A stretch of 18,035 nt of DNA, from positions 1-18,035 of the forward strand of contig JAIRZV010000096.1 of NCBI GenBank assembly GCA_031267055.1, given 5' to 3'. Below the pieces are notes generated by a model, which was given only the letters and a program-made list of their open reading frames with translations, was not told where the DNA came from and searched no databases. Below are positions 7,078-14,846 of the stretch, one piece after another; positions within the stretch are counted from its first letter, which is position 1, and every line of letters begins with the position of its first letter. The translations under genes and the position numbers were made by a program. This DNA is from Candidatus Margulisiibacteriota bacterium. GTDB taxonomy: Bacteria > Margulisbacteria > Termititenacia > Termititenacales > Termititenacaceae.

Positions 7078-8892
7078 CTACTCCTTGTTTTTTGGTCGGC
7101 GATTTTTTCGCTGCGGATGTTTTTCCTTTGGCGGATGTTGAGCATCGAGTTGCCTTTTTAAAGCAGATAGGACTAGCTTCTTGCTGGTGAGATCGTAATC
7201 TTGATATATATCATCATATATTAAACTAAATACTTCATCGGTCAAAAATTTTCCATAGTGGGTTATTGAATTTCCATTAGAAAGTTCTTCAATCCAAATA
7301 TTATAACCACGGTATTTAATAAGGTTTATTTCTATTGCGTAATTATACAAAGTCTCTTTTTCGTCCTCTCTTTTCTCCTTTGCTAAAATTTTTTCTTTTT
7401 TCTTTGCTCTCTTTAACGCGTTAACCTTTTGTTTTTCTGTTTGTTCTGCTTTGGTTGGTTTATATTGAGTAATGCCATCAGGATACTCTGCCATTATAAT
7501 ATTTCCGGCGTCAGTAAATCGGATTGTTTCTACTTGAATAGTTGATTTATCCGGTAAAATTATTTTTTTATATATCTGACCATGCCGCGGCATAATTCCC
7601 CAGTGGGCATAAATAACTTTGCCGGCGTCATTAAAACGTACTTCTGCCAATTTGGCGTAGCCTAATCCGGCCGGCAATTTGATTTTCACACCGGTCGCAG
7701 TGTCTTGATTAATCCCGATAATTTGACCGGCTTCATTGAAGAAAACAGTTCCCCAGACTTCTGTAAGCGTGCCGTCCGGTAAAGGCAAGTCCTGATGTGT
7801 GACATGGATTTGCCTAATCTGACCGTTAGCATAAAATTCTGGCTCTGAGTCTACTTCCACAATTTCTCCGCTGGGCAATTGTATTTTATTGTATTGAGCG
7901 TACGAAAGCTCACCTGTATCTTTGTCAAAGATAATTGGCCCGCTGTTTGCTGTCGCCGTGACTCCGGCCGGAGTGGTTATTATAGTGATTTCTTGTTCTA
8001 ATTTAGCGCTGATGACCTGTCCGGCATCATTAAAAATAACTTTGCCGCTCACAAGGGCATTTACTCCATTGGCTAAAATAAGTTGGATGGGCTGATCCAG
8101 TGTGGCCTCAATAATTTGTCCGGCGTCATTAAAAACGACTTTACCGTTTACAGAGGCGTTTATTCCGTTTGGTAAAGTAAGTTTAGTAGGCTGAATCAGT
8201 GTAGCCTCAATAATTTGTCCGGCGTCATTAAAAACGACTTTACCGTCTACGGAGACGTTTATTCCATTGGCTAAAGTGAGCTGGACAGGCTGAGCCAGCA
8301 CAACCTCAATAACCTGTCCGGCGTCGTTCAGTTTAAAGTGAGTGACTTCGACGGTTTTACCATTTGGCAACTGAAAGCTAATGCTGCCATTTTCTATAGT
8401 CAATTCGCTGACTTTTCCCTGAACATTCCAGCATATTCTATCTTTGACTGATATTTTTTGGCCTTGCTCATATTCAAACGGAATAGGCTCCTTTAGCTTG
8501 ACCTCCGCAAAACTGCCATTGGGATGAAATTTGAGGTATTCTTCTAGCCAGACTTTTTGTCCGGGCTGAATTTCTATTTCCACTGGCTTAATTAACCAAC
8601 CAGCTTCTAAGAGACGCTTATCTTTGTCATAGTAACTCAAACTGTAGTTGCTCATTAAAACTTCTTCGTTATTCCACAGACGAATTAATGTGCTATTCCT
8701 ATACTTTCGGATAATAGGACAGAGTTGTTTTCTCAGCTGACTAATAGTCAAGTCAAGCTGATTTTGCATGCTCGATAGCTGAGCTTTCAATTCCGGTTCC
8801 AAACCTTCTTGTTCACTGAGGATTTGGACCTCGGCTTTTTTGAGGTACAACTCTTGGATCTTTTGTTCTATAGCGATGTATTTGCAATACAT
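7078..8892 (-). CDS. Beta-repeat protein with N-terminal shared helical module
   Basis: A 604-residue protein of unrecognised family. Residues 1-55 are the helical module shared with the 144- and 371-residue proteins (IQELYLKKAEVQILSEQEGL). From about residue 105 to 475 it is a chain of short beta units of the pattern LPNG-x-x-V, then F-x-D-AGQ-I-x-x-A. Four units at about 187-300 repeat every 33 residues. The end is very basic (KRAKKKEKILAKEKR near 494-508; PQRKNRRPKNKE at the C-terminus) around a small globular part (about 515-585). I chose the ATG at 8892, not an upstream start at 8946, because a perfect AGGAGG (8899-8904) lies 7 nt before it. No signal peptide or enzyme motif is visible. 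The repeats vaguely recall MORN/YwqK-type units, but I do not assign a function. Confidence 0.75.
   Translation of the reverse strand: MYCKYIAIEQKIQELYLKKAEVQILSEQEGLEPELKAQLSSMQNQLDLTISQLRKQLCPIIRKYRNSTLIRLWNNEEVLMSNYSLSYYDKDKRLLEAGWLIKPVEIEIQPGQKVWLEEYLKFHPNGSFAEVKLKEPIPFEYEQGQKISVKDRICWNVQGKVSELTIENGSISFQLPNGKTVEVTHFKLNDAGQVIEVVLAQPVQLTLANGINVSVDGKVVFNDAGQIIEATLIQPTKLTLPNGINASVNGKVVFNDAGQIIEATLDQPIQLILANGVNALVSGKVIFNDAGQVISAKLEQEITIITTPAGVTATANSGPIIFDKDTGELSYAQYNKIQLPSGEIVEVDSEPEFYANGQIRQIHVTHQDLPLPDGTLTEVWGTVFFNEAGQIIGINQDTATGVKIKLPAGLGYAKLAEVRFNDAGKVIYAHWGIMPRHGQIYKKIILPDKSTIQVETIRFTDAGNIIMAEYPDGITQYKPTKAEQTEKQKVNALKRAKKKEKILAKEKREDEKETLYNYAIEINLIKYRGYNIWIEELSNGNSITHYGKFLTDEVFSLIYDDIYQDYDLTSKKLVLSALKRQLDAQHPPKEKHPQRKNRRPKNKE
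7993..8334 (-). repeat. Tandem 99-bp coding repeats (33-residue units)
   Basis: Four consecutive units in the 604-residue gene carry NDAGQ at residues 189, 222, 255 and 288, an exact 33-residue spacing. Two adjacent copies share an identical 42-bp stretch (8106-8147 and 8205-8246, offset 99 bp), beginning CCTCAATAATTTGTC. Such identity at the DNA level points to recent unit duplication. Units further out are much more diverged. Confidence 0.9.
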
Positions 8893-8903
8893 GATTTTTC
8901 CTC

Positions 8904-11900
8904 CTATAAATTTCCTGTAATTAAATTTCCGAAATTGACCTGACAAGCTTCAGCGATTTCTTGCAGTTTTTCAAAGCTTACTCTTTGCAAGCCTCTTTCT
9001 ATGCCACTTATTTCCTGCGTTTTAAGTTGGATTTTTGCAGCTAGGTCTACTTGTGAGAGTCCGGAGATATTTCTGGCCCGTTTGACGTGCAAGCCTATTT
9101 CTCCGTCCGTTAGATTAGCATACAGTGCTTTTAGTTCTGGCAGCGTGAACGCCACTGGAGCAGCGGTCATTGTAGTTAGCGTATCTGCATTAAATCTCTG
9201 CAGCTCGGCTAGTTTAGAGGCGGCATCATTGTTTACCAGTTGATCACGCCGCGCGGTGAAAGCTTCAGCGGTTTGCCGCAGTTGTTCGGTGATTTGCCGC
9301 ACTTTGAAATTTTGGCTTACATTGTAGGCTGAGGCATCGTTTTCTATGTCACGCACGATTTCGAGCGCGTTTTTTAACGCAACGCTAGCTTCGTCTTTGG
9401 TCCGGATGCCGGAAAGTGTCTGGTTTAAATGCTTGTTTAAGGCCTGATATTTAGTCAAAAGGCCAGTAAGCGCTTGGTCTTCTGGTTTACGAACCAAGAT
9501 ATTATTGTAAGCCCAACTTTCCTGGGTCAGCCCTGCGACCTCCAGCCGAGAGCGTACGGCTTCTTTTTCGGCGGCGGTAAATTTGTCCAGATAAATTTCC
9601 TCTAACGCTTTGAGGATTATTTGACGACGGGTCTGGGTTGAGCTGAGAATATTCTCTGAGGCAAAAGTTACTTGGTCAATCACTTGTTCGCCCATTTCAA
9701 GTCGGTTCAATAAAGCTTTGAGATTGCTTCTGGTTAAGACCAGCTCCGGATTGTCCTGCGCCAATTTGCGCTGTCTGGTGTCAGCGGAGAGATCACGCGC
9801 CAGAGCGGTGTGAAATTCGACAAGCTGATCAAACAGGCATTTGATGCCTTGAGGATTTACCTGGAAGACGTTTAATAACTCCGCCAATTTGGGATACTGG
9901 CTTTGCTCTTGGCTGTGATTATAGGTAAGGCCATCAAGCGTGATTTGCGGCTGATCACCGTAAATTAAAAATTTGAGCATTTGCGTTAATTCCTCCGCAT
10001 TTGGCTCGGCTAGTTGCAGATAAGCCGTCCAGCGATTCAAGAAAGCCGGAGAGAGGGCTTTTTTGCCGTGATATTCCGCCGGATTCATTGTGGCGAAAAT
10101 CCGAAAATGCGGATTGATCCGGCCATTCTCCAGAGAATAATCCGCGCCGCCGTTTTCAGAAACCAGAAAAGTCGGATTTTCTTCCAGCAGAGAATTTAAT
10201 CTCTCCAGAATATTGGTGTCCGCTTGATTTAATTCATCTAAAATTATCCAATAGCCTTTTTCCAGCGCCAGGATCAGTGGTCCTTTTTGCCATTGCCACT
10301 TGGCATCCTGAATGTTCAAACCCTCATTTCTGGCGATCTGCATGGCTTCGTCCAGATTTAGATTACGACCGTCTTCCCGTGCTTTGTTGAGGAGCGCTTG
10401 GCTTTTTTCTGTGAAAATATAACCGGATTTATGGTCAAAAAATTCCAAATATTTTGCCGCCAGCTCTTTATCCGCAGGCACATATTTGCCGATCAGTTCC
10501 GCAGTTTCGGACTGGCCGGACAGGTTAAAACGAATTACCGGCTGATTTAGTTGTTTGGCTAAATACAATATGCCGGAAGTTTTAGCCGTGGCGGTCGGCC
10601 CCTCGATCAGCGCTGGTTGCCGGAGATTTACCGCCAGCGCTAGGTTGACCAGGTACTGAACGGTAGATTTATCCAGACATAGCGCAGAAATTTCGGCAGC
10701 GGTCGGCACTTTTTTCTGATCTTCTGCGCTTAGATTAGGCCGCCGCGGCAGCATTTGATCGTGAATGTACAAAAACTTTTCGTCGGCGGACAAACGCAGT
10801 GCTGACGTATCGGTTGTGTGAGGGTAAAGGGGAATGGTAGGCTTAAACCAACGAAGCCCCGACTGGCCAATTGTTACATCTCCAGCATTGAGATTACTGT
10901 CGAGGCCAAAAATAGTTTTTTTCAACCCAATTATTTTTTGAAAATCATTTTGGTCAATTATAAAATGATTGGTATAATAAAAGTCGAGAGCTTTATTCAG
11001 AACGAATTCCGGCTGAGTGAAAAAATCAAATTCCTGACCGGAACTGTCTGTGCCGTGGTAATTTTCCAAAAAAGCCAGAAAAGAGAAAATATCGCGGCGA
11101 GTCGCGGTGATTTTCTGTTTGCGGTTCTGATTTAAGACCTTGCGAGAAAGCAGATTTTGGATCTCAAAATGAAACCTAGAGAGGCTGCCGATTAGTTTGT
11201 TTATATTTTGGTATTGAGCTAATTTTGGGAAAAAAGGTTGTACGGGTTTAGCTTGGTAAATGTCACCACTAATATTGAAACGCGGATGCGTTCCGTAAAT
11301 AAAAAATACGATCATTTCGTTGATCTCCTGCTGAGTGGGCAAAGAAACCTGCAACTGAAAACCAAAACGTCTTAATAAGTCCGAAGGCAATTTTTGCCGG
11401 CCTTCATAAGACGTGGGATTTTGCGTGGCCGCGACAAAAAAATTATGATGCAAGCCCTGGCTTTTAGTGATGATTTCCAAGATATTGGGAATTAGCAGAC
11501 TGGGATTTTCTTCCAGCACAGGATTGAGCGCGGCCAGCAATTCCGGCGGCATGAGATTTAACTCGTCCAGTAGCAACAAACAGCCTTTGCGCATGGCTAA
11601 GGGTAAAATTCCTTCCTGCCAGACAAACGGCTGGTTAGAAAGATGAATACCTTCCAGCTCGGCCACGCGGCGCAGATCGTCTTCATTGTCCAGAGCATGG
11701 AGATAGATTTGGCCGTCTGTCTCATAACGGTATTTTTGAATGATTTTCTGAGTTTCCGGCTGATAGCCGGAAATATCGGTGGCGTGAAATATGCTCCAGA
11801 ATTCTTTTTCCGCGGCGGAAGAATTGGGCACATATTTGCCCAGCAGTTCAGACAGATCGGTCTGTTTGGAAAAATTTATTCTGCGCACCGGTAAACCGAG

Positions 11901-12209
11901 CAAAGCCGCCGCGAAAAAAACAGCCGAAGATTTGGATGTAGCTGTTTCACCTTCCAGCAGTATAGGCTCGCGGTATTTATAGTTTTTAATTATTTTATAA
12001 ATTAACTCCGTGGTTCTTTTATCCAATGTATATTTTCTGGACAATTCTTCCAGTGCAGGAATGTATTTACGCAGTTCAGGATCACTGACTTGCGCGCGCT
12101 CCACTACCTCGTCCAAAAAACGTAGTTTGGCGCCGTCCGGTGATATGGCAAAAGGCAGACCGTAGGCCGGCAAAAATATATCAGGTGTATTTATTATTTT
12201 ATTAAACAT
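8904..12209 (-). CDS. Tandem MoxR/dynein-related AAA+ ATPase with C-terminal XRE domain
   Basis: A 1101-residue protein with two AAA_5/MoxR-type ATPase modules. Module 1 has a P-loop GETATSKS (about 87-94), Walker B LLLLDELN (about 210-217), sensor-1 asparagine in AATQNP (about 263) and arginines in LLRRF. Module 2 has GPTATAKT (about 536-543), WIILDELN (about 653-660), FATMNP (about 708) and FLNRW. Both P-loops replace the usual glycine before the lysine (S, A). A helical linker (about 850-1010) leads to an XRE helix-turn-helix (about 1038-1095; GLSQVDLAAKIQLKTQEISGIERG). The ATG at 12209 has GGAG 7 nt upstream and overlaps the preceding stop by 8 nt. Likely partner is the vWA protein, as in RavA-ViaA or CobS-CobT. 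The substrate is unknown. Confidence 0.9.
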   Translation of the reverse strand: MFNKIINTPDIFLPAYGLPFAISPDGAKLRFLDEVVERAQVSDPELRKYIPALEELSRKYTLDKRTTELIYKIIKNYKYREPILLEGETATSKSSAVFFAAALLGLPVRRINFSKQTDLSELLGKYVPNSSAAEKEFWSIFHATDISGYQPETQKIIQKYRYETDGQIYLHALDNEDDLRRVAELEGIHLSNQPFVWQEGILPLAMRKGCLLLLDELNLMPPELLAALNPVLEENPSLLIPNILEIITKSQGLHHNFFVAATQNPTSYEGRQKLPSDLLRRFGFQLQVSLPTQQEINEMIVFFIYGTHPRFNISGDIYQAKPVQPFFPKLAQYQNINKLIGSLSRFHFEIQNLLSRKVLNQNRKQKITATRRDIFSFLAFLENYHGTDSSGQEFDFFTQPEFVLNKALDFYYTNHFIIDQNDFQKIIGLKKTIFGLDSNLNAGDVTIGQSGLRWFKPTIPLYPHTTDTSALRLSADEKFLYIHDQMLPRRPNLSAEDQKKVPTAAEISALCLDKSTVQYLVNLALAVNLRQPALIEGPTATAKTSGILYLAKQLNQPVIRFNLSGQSETAELIGKYVPADKELAAKYLEFFDHKSGYIFTEKSQALLNKAREDGRNLNLDEAMQIARNEGLNIQDAKWQWQKGPLILALEKGYWIILDELNQADTNILERLNSLLEENPTFLVSENGGADYSLENGRINPHFRIFATMNPAEYHGKKALSPAFLNRWTAYLQLAEPNAEELTQMLKFLIYGDQPQITLDGLTYNHSQEQSQYPKLAELLNVFQVNPQGIKCLFDQLVEFHTALARDLSADTRQRKLAQDNPELVLTRSNLKALLNRLEMGEQVIDQVTFASENILSSTQTRRQIILKALEEIYLDKFTAAEKEAVRSRLEVAGLTQESWAYNNILVRKPEDQALTGLLTKYQALNKHLNQTLSGIRTKDEASVALKNALEIVRDIENDASAYNVSQNFKVRQITEQLRQTAEAFTARRDQLVNNDAASKLAELQRFNADTLTTMTAAPVAFTLPELKALYANLTDGEIGLHVKRARNISGLSQVDLAAKIQLKTQEISGIERGLQRVSFEKLQEIAEACQVNFGNLITGNL

Positions 12210-12537
12210 TTGGGGTCTCCAGTATTTCCACGGTGTAATCCAGCACAGCATTCCAACTGACACGGTATCGGCGGAATAAATTTTTACTCAACGCGCAGAT
12301 CCGGGGTTTGACTGTTTTATCCGTCAGCTCATCGGTCTGGCTGTTTAATTCCTGCTCTATCTGACGGTCGTACTTGTCCAAAAAATAAATGTCTTTAGCG
12401 CAAGCGCTGCGTTTTAATTCTGCGGTCAGATGTTCCGGAATGATCACGGCATTTATGCTGGCGCCGCCAAATGGCGACATAGTCTGTGTTTTCTTTAAAG
12501 CTTCTAAAATATTTGGTAAATTCTGATTTTTATTCAT
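12202..12537 (-). CDS. Small conserved-context protein between vWA and AAA+ genes, unknown
   Basis: A 111-residue protein that I do not recognise. It begins MNKNQNLPNILEALKKTQTM, has a short hydrophobic stretch INAVIIPEHL, a charged centre (DKYDRQIEQELNSQTDEL) and an arginine-rich stretch (KNLFRRYRVSW) near residues 85-95. It overlaps the vWA stop by 8 nt (ATGAATAA) and the ATPase start by 8 nt (ATGTTTAA), so the three genes are very likely translated as a coupled set. That argues for a subunit or adaptor of the AAA+/vWA complex. A longer reading from 12744 would lie inside the vWA gene in another frame and was rejected. No transmembrane segment or metal motif is visible. Confidence 0.7.
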   Translation of the reverse strand: MNKNQNLPNILEALKKTQTMSPFGGASINAVIIPEHLTAELKRSACAKDIYFLDKYDRQIEQELNSQTDELTDKTVKPRICALSKNLFRRYRVSWNAVLDYTVEILETPNV

Positions 12538-14713
12538 TTTCTTGCTCCTCAATTTCAAAATTATGCATAAAATGGACGCCGGAAGAGTTGTTGAAATTTG
12601 AGGCGTAATGCCGGTCGCCGGAATATTTAAAGGGATTTTCCACAATATCGCGCAGCAGGTCCGCGAAAACTTGACCCAAATCCTGTGGTTGTATATTGGG
12701 CAGCGCGATCTGATAACCATCGGCGACATAATCAGTTCCTTCACCCAGGCCTAGGCCGATAGGCAGAGGAATAAGCTGTTCGCTCTTAATTTTGCGCATG
12801 ATTGGTTTAAGGTCTTGACCTTCTCCGTCCGAGATTACAATTATGAAGCTTAATTCTCGAGGATCTTTTTTGCTCCGATCATAAGCGTACTTTATGGCCT
12901 CGGCATCATTTGTGCCGCCGCCGAACTTTTGGCCATTGATGCTGAATTTGGTCAAGTTGCTGAGCTTTTGGCGCATCTTGGCGTCCAGCGGTTCTTTGGT
13001 AGTTTTGACTACAGCTGGAGTATTATCGAAACCAATAATCTCTATTGCCAGATTCAGACGGTGAAAAGCTTCACACAAAAAGGTCAGCCCTTTAAAGGCA
13101 GCTTCTATTTTTTCACCTTCCATAGAGCCGGACATGTCCAGCAAAATAGTGAACTTAAAATCTCTGGTGGTCGGCGTGCGGCGTTTATCAAAAATTTTAT
13201 ATTGTGCCGGATCAGCTTCAAACTGCATGGCTTTGTCCATATTGATCCTCTGGCCGGAATCATGTCCGGAAGTGTAGCGAGGATGCTCATTGGCGCGCAG
13301 GATTTGTCCCAAGTCATTAACGAACTTGTCTATTTCCGGACCGAGCTCCATAAGTGTCCGGTCATATTTGTTGAGATAATTGCGATCCACAGGTTTTTGG
13401 GATAATTCATTGATCTCTGACAGGGCAATCTCACCCATAATTTTCTGCTGTATGGAACGCGAATCTTGAAGACTTGATGCGGCTGGCTGATCTGGCGACG
13501 AAATGGCTATTTCCGTCTGGCCCTCTGGACCGGCCGGCGCGTGTCGAGGCATTTTGTCATTATTCAACTCTGATTCATATTCATCATTTAACGCGTCTTC
13601 GGCCGCGCCCAGCGCTTGCTCGGCTTTTTCTTGCAGCTGTTGCTGGGTTTTTTGGCTGAGGGTTTGCAGTAATTTTTCTATTTTTTGTTTTAGTTCCAGG
13701 GACAATTTATTGGGATCGATCTTGCCGGCTTGACCGGGTTGGATATTTTGGGTTAATTGTTGCAGCTCTTCGGGTCTAAGGTTTTCCAGAGTTTTCTGCA
13801 TATTGTCCAGCAGTTCTTTTTTCTCTGCCTCGGTGAGAGCATCCCAGATTTGCCGGGCTGTGTTTTGATTTTGCAGGGCTTGATTTAATTTTTCCAGATC
13901 TTTAACCTCGGCCATCAATTCTTTGTAACCATTCAGCCAGATTTTTTCATACACTAGCAAGAAAGACTCTTTTGCTGTTCTTTGTATCTCCGCGCTGTCC
14001 CGGCTGGCTGGCCAGATATTGTAAGCCTGTATGAAATAGTCTTGGTTTTTTTCTAATAATTTCTGAACGGCTGGATCAAGCTTTGTGGAAAATTGGCCTG
14101 TGTGCCAGTAACGAATAACTTCGGACTGGTAAATGACAAATTTAGGCGGATAGCCAAGCTGCTGGATAATAGCATTAACCGCATTGCCGCCGCTCAAGAT
14201 AGCGTTTTCTTCCGCAAACTGCGCGGCATAAGTTGCTTTTTGCCAGTTTTTGGCTCCGGGGTAATTAGCTTTGGCCCAATTATTGACGCGCGGATCTTCA
14301 ATAGCATTGCACAGAGAAGAAAACCCGATAGCTTCAATTTCCGCGCTGTCTTTGAGAATATCTTTGAGCAAAGAAGCATACTTGGTAATTACCGCATGGG
14401 ACACTTCATGCGAGGCGACAAATTTTAAAATAGTTAAGTCTTCCTCGCTGGTGACTAAAGCAGGATCAAAACGGATTTCTTTATGGTCAGAATTATAATA
14501 AGAACCTTGGCCGTAATTATTCCAGCGAATATTTGTAACTTTTTCTTTGCCCAAAATATGCCAAACGATATTCTTCATTATATATAGAGCCTGCTGTCCG
14601 AAAGCGTTGTCAGGGTTTTGGTAAAACTCTCGCAGCTCGGGATTGAACTCTGTTGGAGCACCAGCCGGCGCTGTTTCGACCTGATCGGCAAATATTTTTT
14701 GATTCAGTAACAT
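12530..14713 (-). CDS. vWA-domain protein with HEXXH metallopeptidase-like N-terminus
   Basis: A 727-residue protein, first in the accessory operon. The N-terminal part has HEVSH at 102-106 (SHEVSHAVITKY), an HEXXH zinc motif, with NAIEDPRV about 35 residues later offering E139 as a third ligand. A long Q/E-rich helical linker follows (about 265-400). The C-terminal vWA domain (about 518-695) has a complete MIDAS: D526-M-S528-G-S530, T601 in GGGTND and D629 in ISDGEG. CobT-like MoxR partners have a comparable layout. I chose the ATG at 14713, with GAGG 5 nt upstream; the reading frame extends to 14899 but crosses the divergent promoter. It probably recruits substrates to the AAA+ protein. Whether the zinc site is active is unknown. 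Confidence 0.88.
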   Translation of the reverse strand: MLLNQKIFADQVETAPAGAPTEFNPELREFYQNPDNAFGQQALYIMKNIVWHILGKEKVTNIRWNNYGQGSYYNSDHKEIRFDPALVTSEEDLTILKFVASHEVSHAVITKYASLLKDILKDSAEIEAIGFSSLCNAIEDPRVNNWAKANYPGAKNWQKATYAAQFAEENAILSGGNAVNAIIQQLGYPPKFVIYQSEVIRYWHTGQFSTKLDPAVQKLLEKNQDYFIQAYNIWPASRDSAEIQRTAKESFLLVYEKIWLNGYKELMAEVKDLEKLNQALQNQNTARQIWDALTEAEKKELLDNMQKTLENLRPEELQQLTQNIQPGQAGKIDPNKLSLELKQKIEKLLQTLSQKTQQQLQEKAEQALGAAEDALNDEYESELNNDKMPRHAPAGPEGQTEIAISSPDQPAASSLQDSRSIQQKIMGEIALSEINELSQKPVDRNYLNKYDRTLMELGPEIDKFVNDLGQILRANEHPRYTSGHDSGQRINMDKAMQFEADPAQYKIFDKRRTPTTRDFKFTILLDMSGSMEGEKIEAAFKGLTFLCEAFHRLNLAIEIIGFDNTPAVVKTTKEPLDAKMRQKLSNLTKFSINGQKFGGGTNDAEAIKYAYDRSKKDPRELSFIIVISDGEGQDLKPIMRKIKSEQLIPLPIGLGLGEGTDYVADGYQIALPNIQPQDLGQVFADLLRDIVENPFKYSGDRHYASNFNNSSGVHFMHNFEIEEQENE

Positions 14714-14742
14714 AACCACCTCAGAATAATATTCATTAATTA

Positions 14743-14770
14743 ATCGTAAGCAAAAAACAAAAGTTGCAAA
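14743..14770 (-). promoter_or_regulatory. Promoter of the vWA/AAA+ accessory operon
   Basis: On the minus strand TTGCAA (14765-14770) and TACGAT (14743-14748) are separated by 16 bp, leaving a leader of about 24 nt with the Shine-Dalgarno GAGG before the ATG at 14713. The -35 box lies in the left arm of the central palindrome, so a protein bound there would block it. The same two hexamers occur in mirror image for the divergent gene. Confidence 0.6.
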
Positions 14771-14799
14771 AATTTTATGAAAAATTCTTGCAACTTTTC
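14760..14799. promoter_or_regulatory. Candidate operator: 40-bp imperfect palindrome in the divergent promoter
   Basis: AAAAGTTGCAA (14760-14770) mirrors TTGCAACTTTT (14789-14799). Inside, AATTTT (14772-14777) mirrors AAAATT (14782-14787) around ATGA. The only unpaired position in the arms is 14771 versus 14788. The centre is within half a base of the centre between the two outer TACGAT -10 boxes. The site covers both -35 boxes, so it is a good candidate target for the cluster's own XRE proteins. It has no T run and is not terminator-like. Confidence 0.6.
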
Positions 14800-14815
14800 T
14801 GCCCTGTTTACGATA
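14789..14815 (+). promoter_or_regulatory. Promoter of the 371-residue beta-repeat gene
   Basis: TTGCAA (14789-14794) and TACGAT (14810-14815) are separated by 15 bp, about 31 bp before the ATG at 14847. They are the mirror image of the boxes used by the opposite operon. A Shine-Dalgarno GGGAG lies 7 nt before the ATG. The spacing is short, so a nearby alternative -10 is possible. Confidence 0.5.
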
Positions 14816-14846
14816 GATATACAGTAACGCTTTTGGGAGAAATAAA

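Noticed and set aside
7993..8334. CRISPR array
   Set aside because: The repeats are in frame, 99 bp long, coding and contiguous, without spacers.
12538..12744. N-terminal extension of the 111-residue gene
   Set aside because: It lies entirely within the vWA coding region in another frame, and the ATG at 12537 gives an 8-nt overlap matching the next junction.
8904..14713. Cobaltochelatase CobS/CobT or RavA-ViaA
   Set aside because: No cobN or cobalamin genes are present, and the ATPase has two AAA+ modules and an HTH, unlike the single-module CobS or RavA. Only a general MoxR/vWA relationship is supported.
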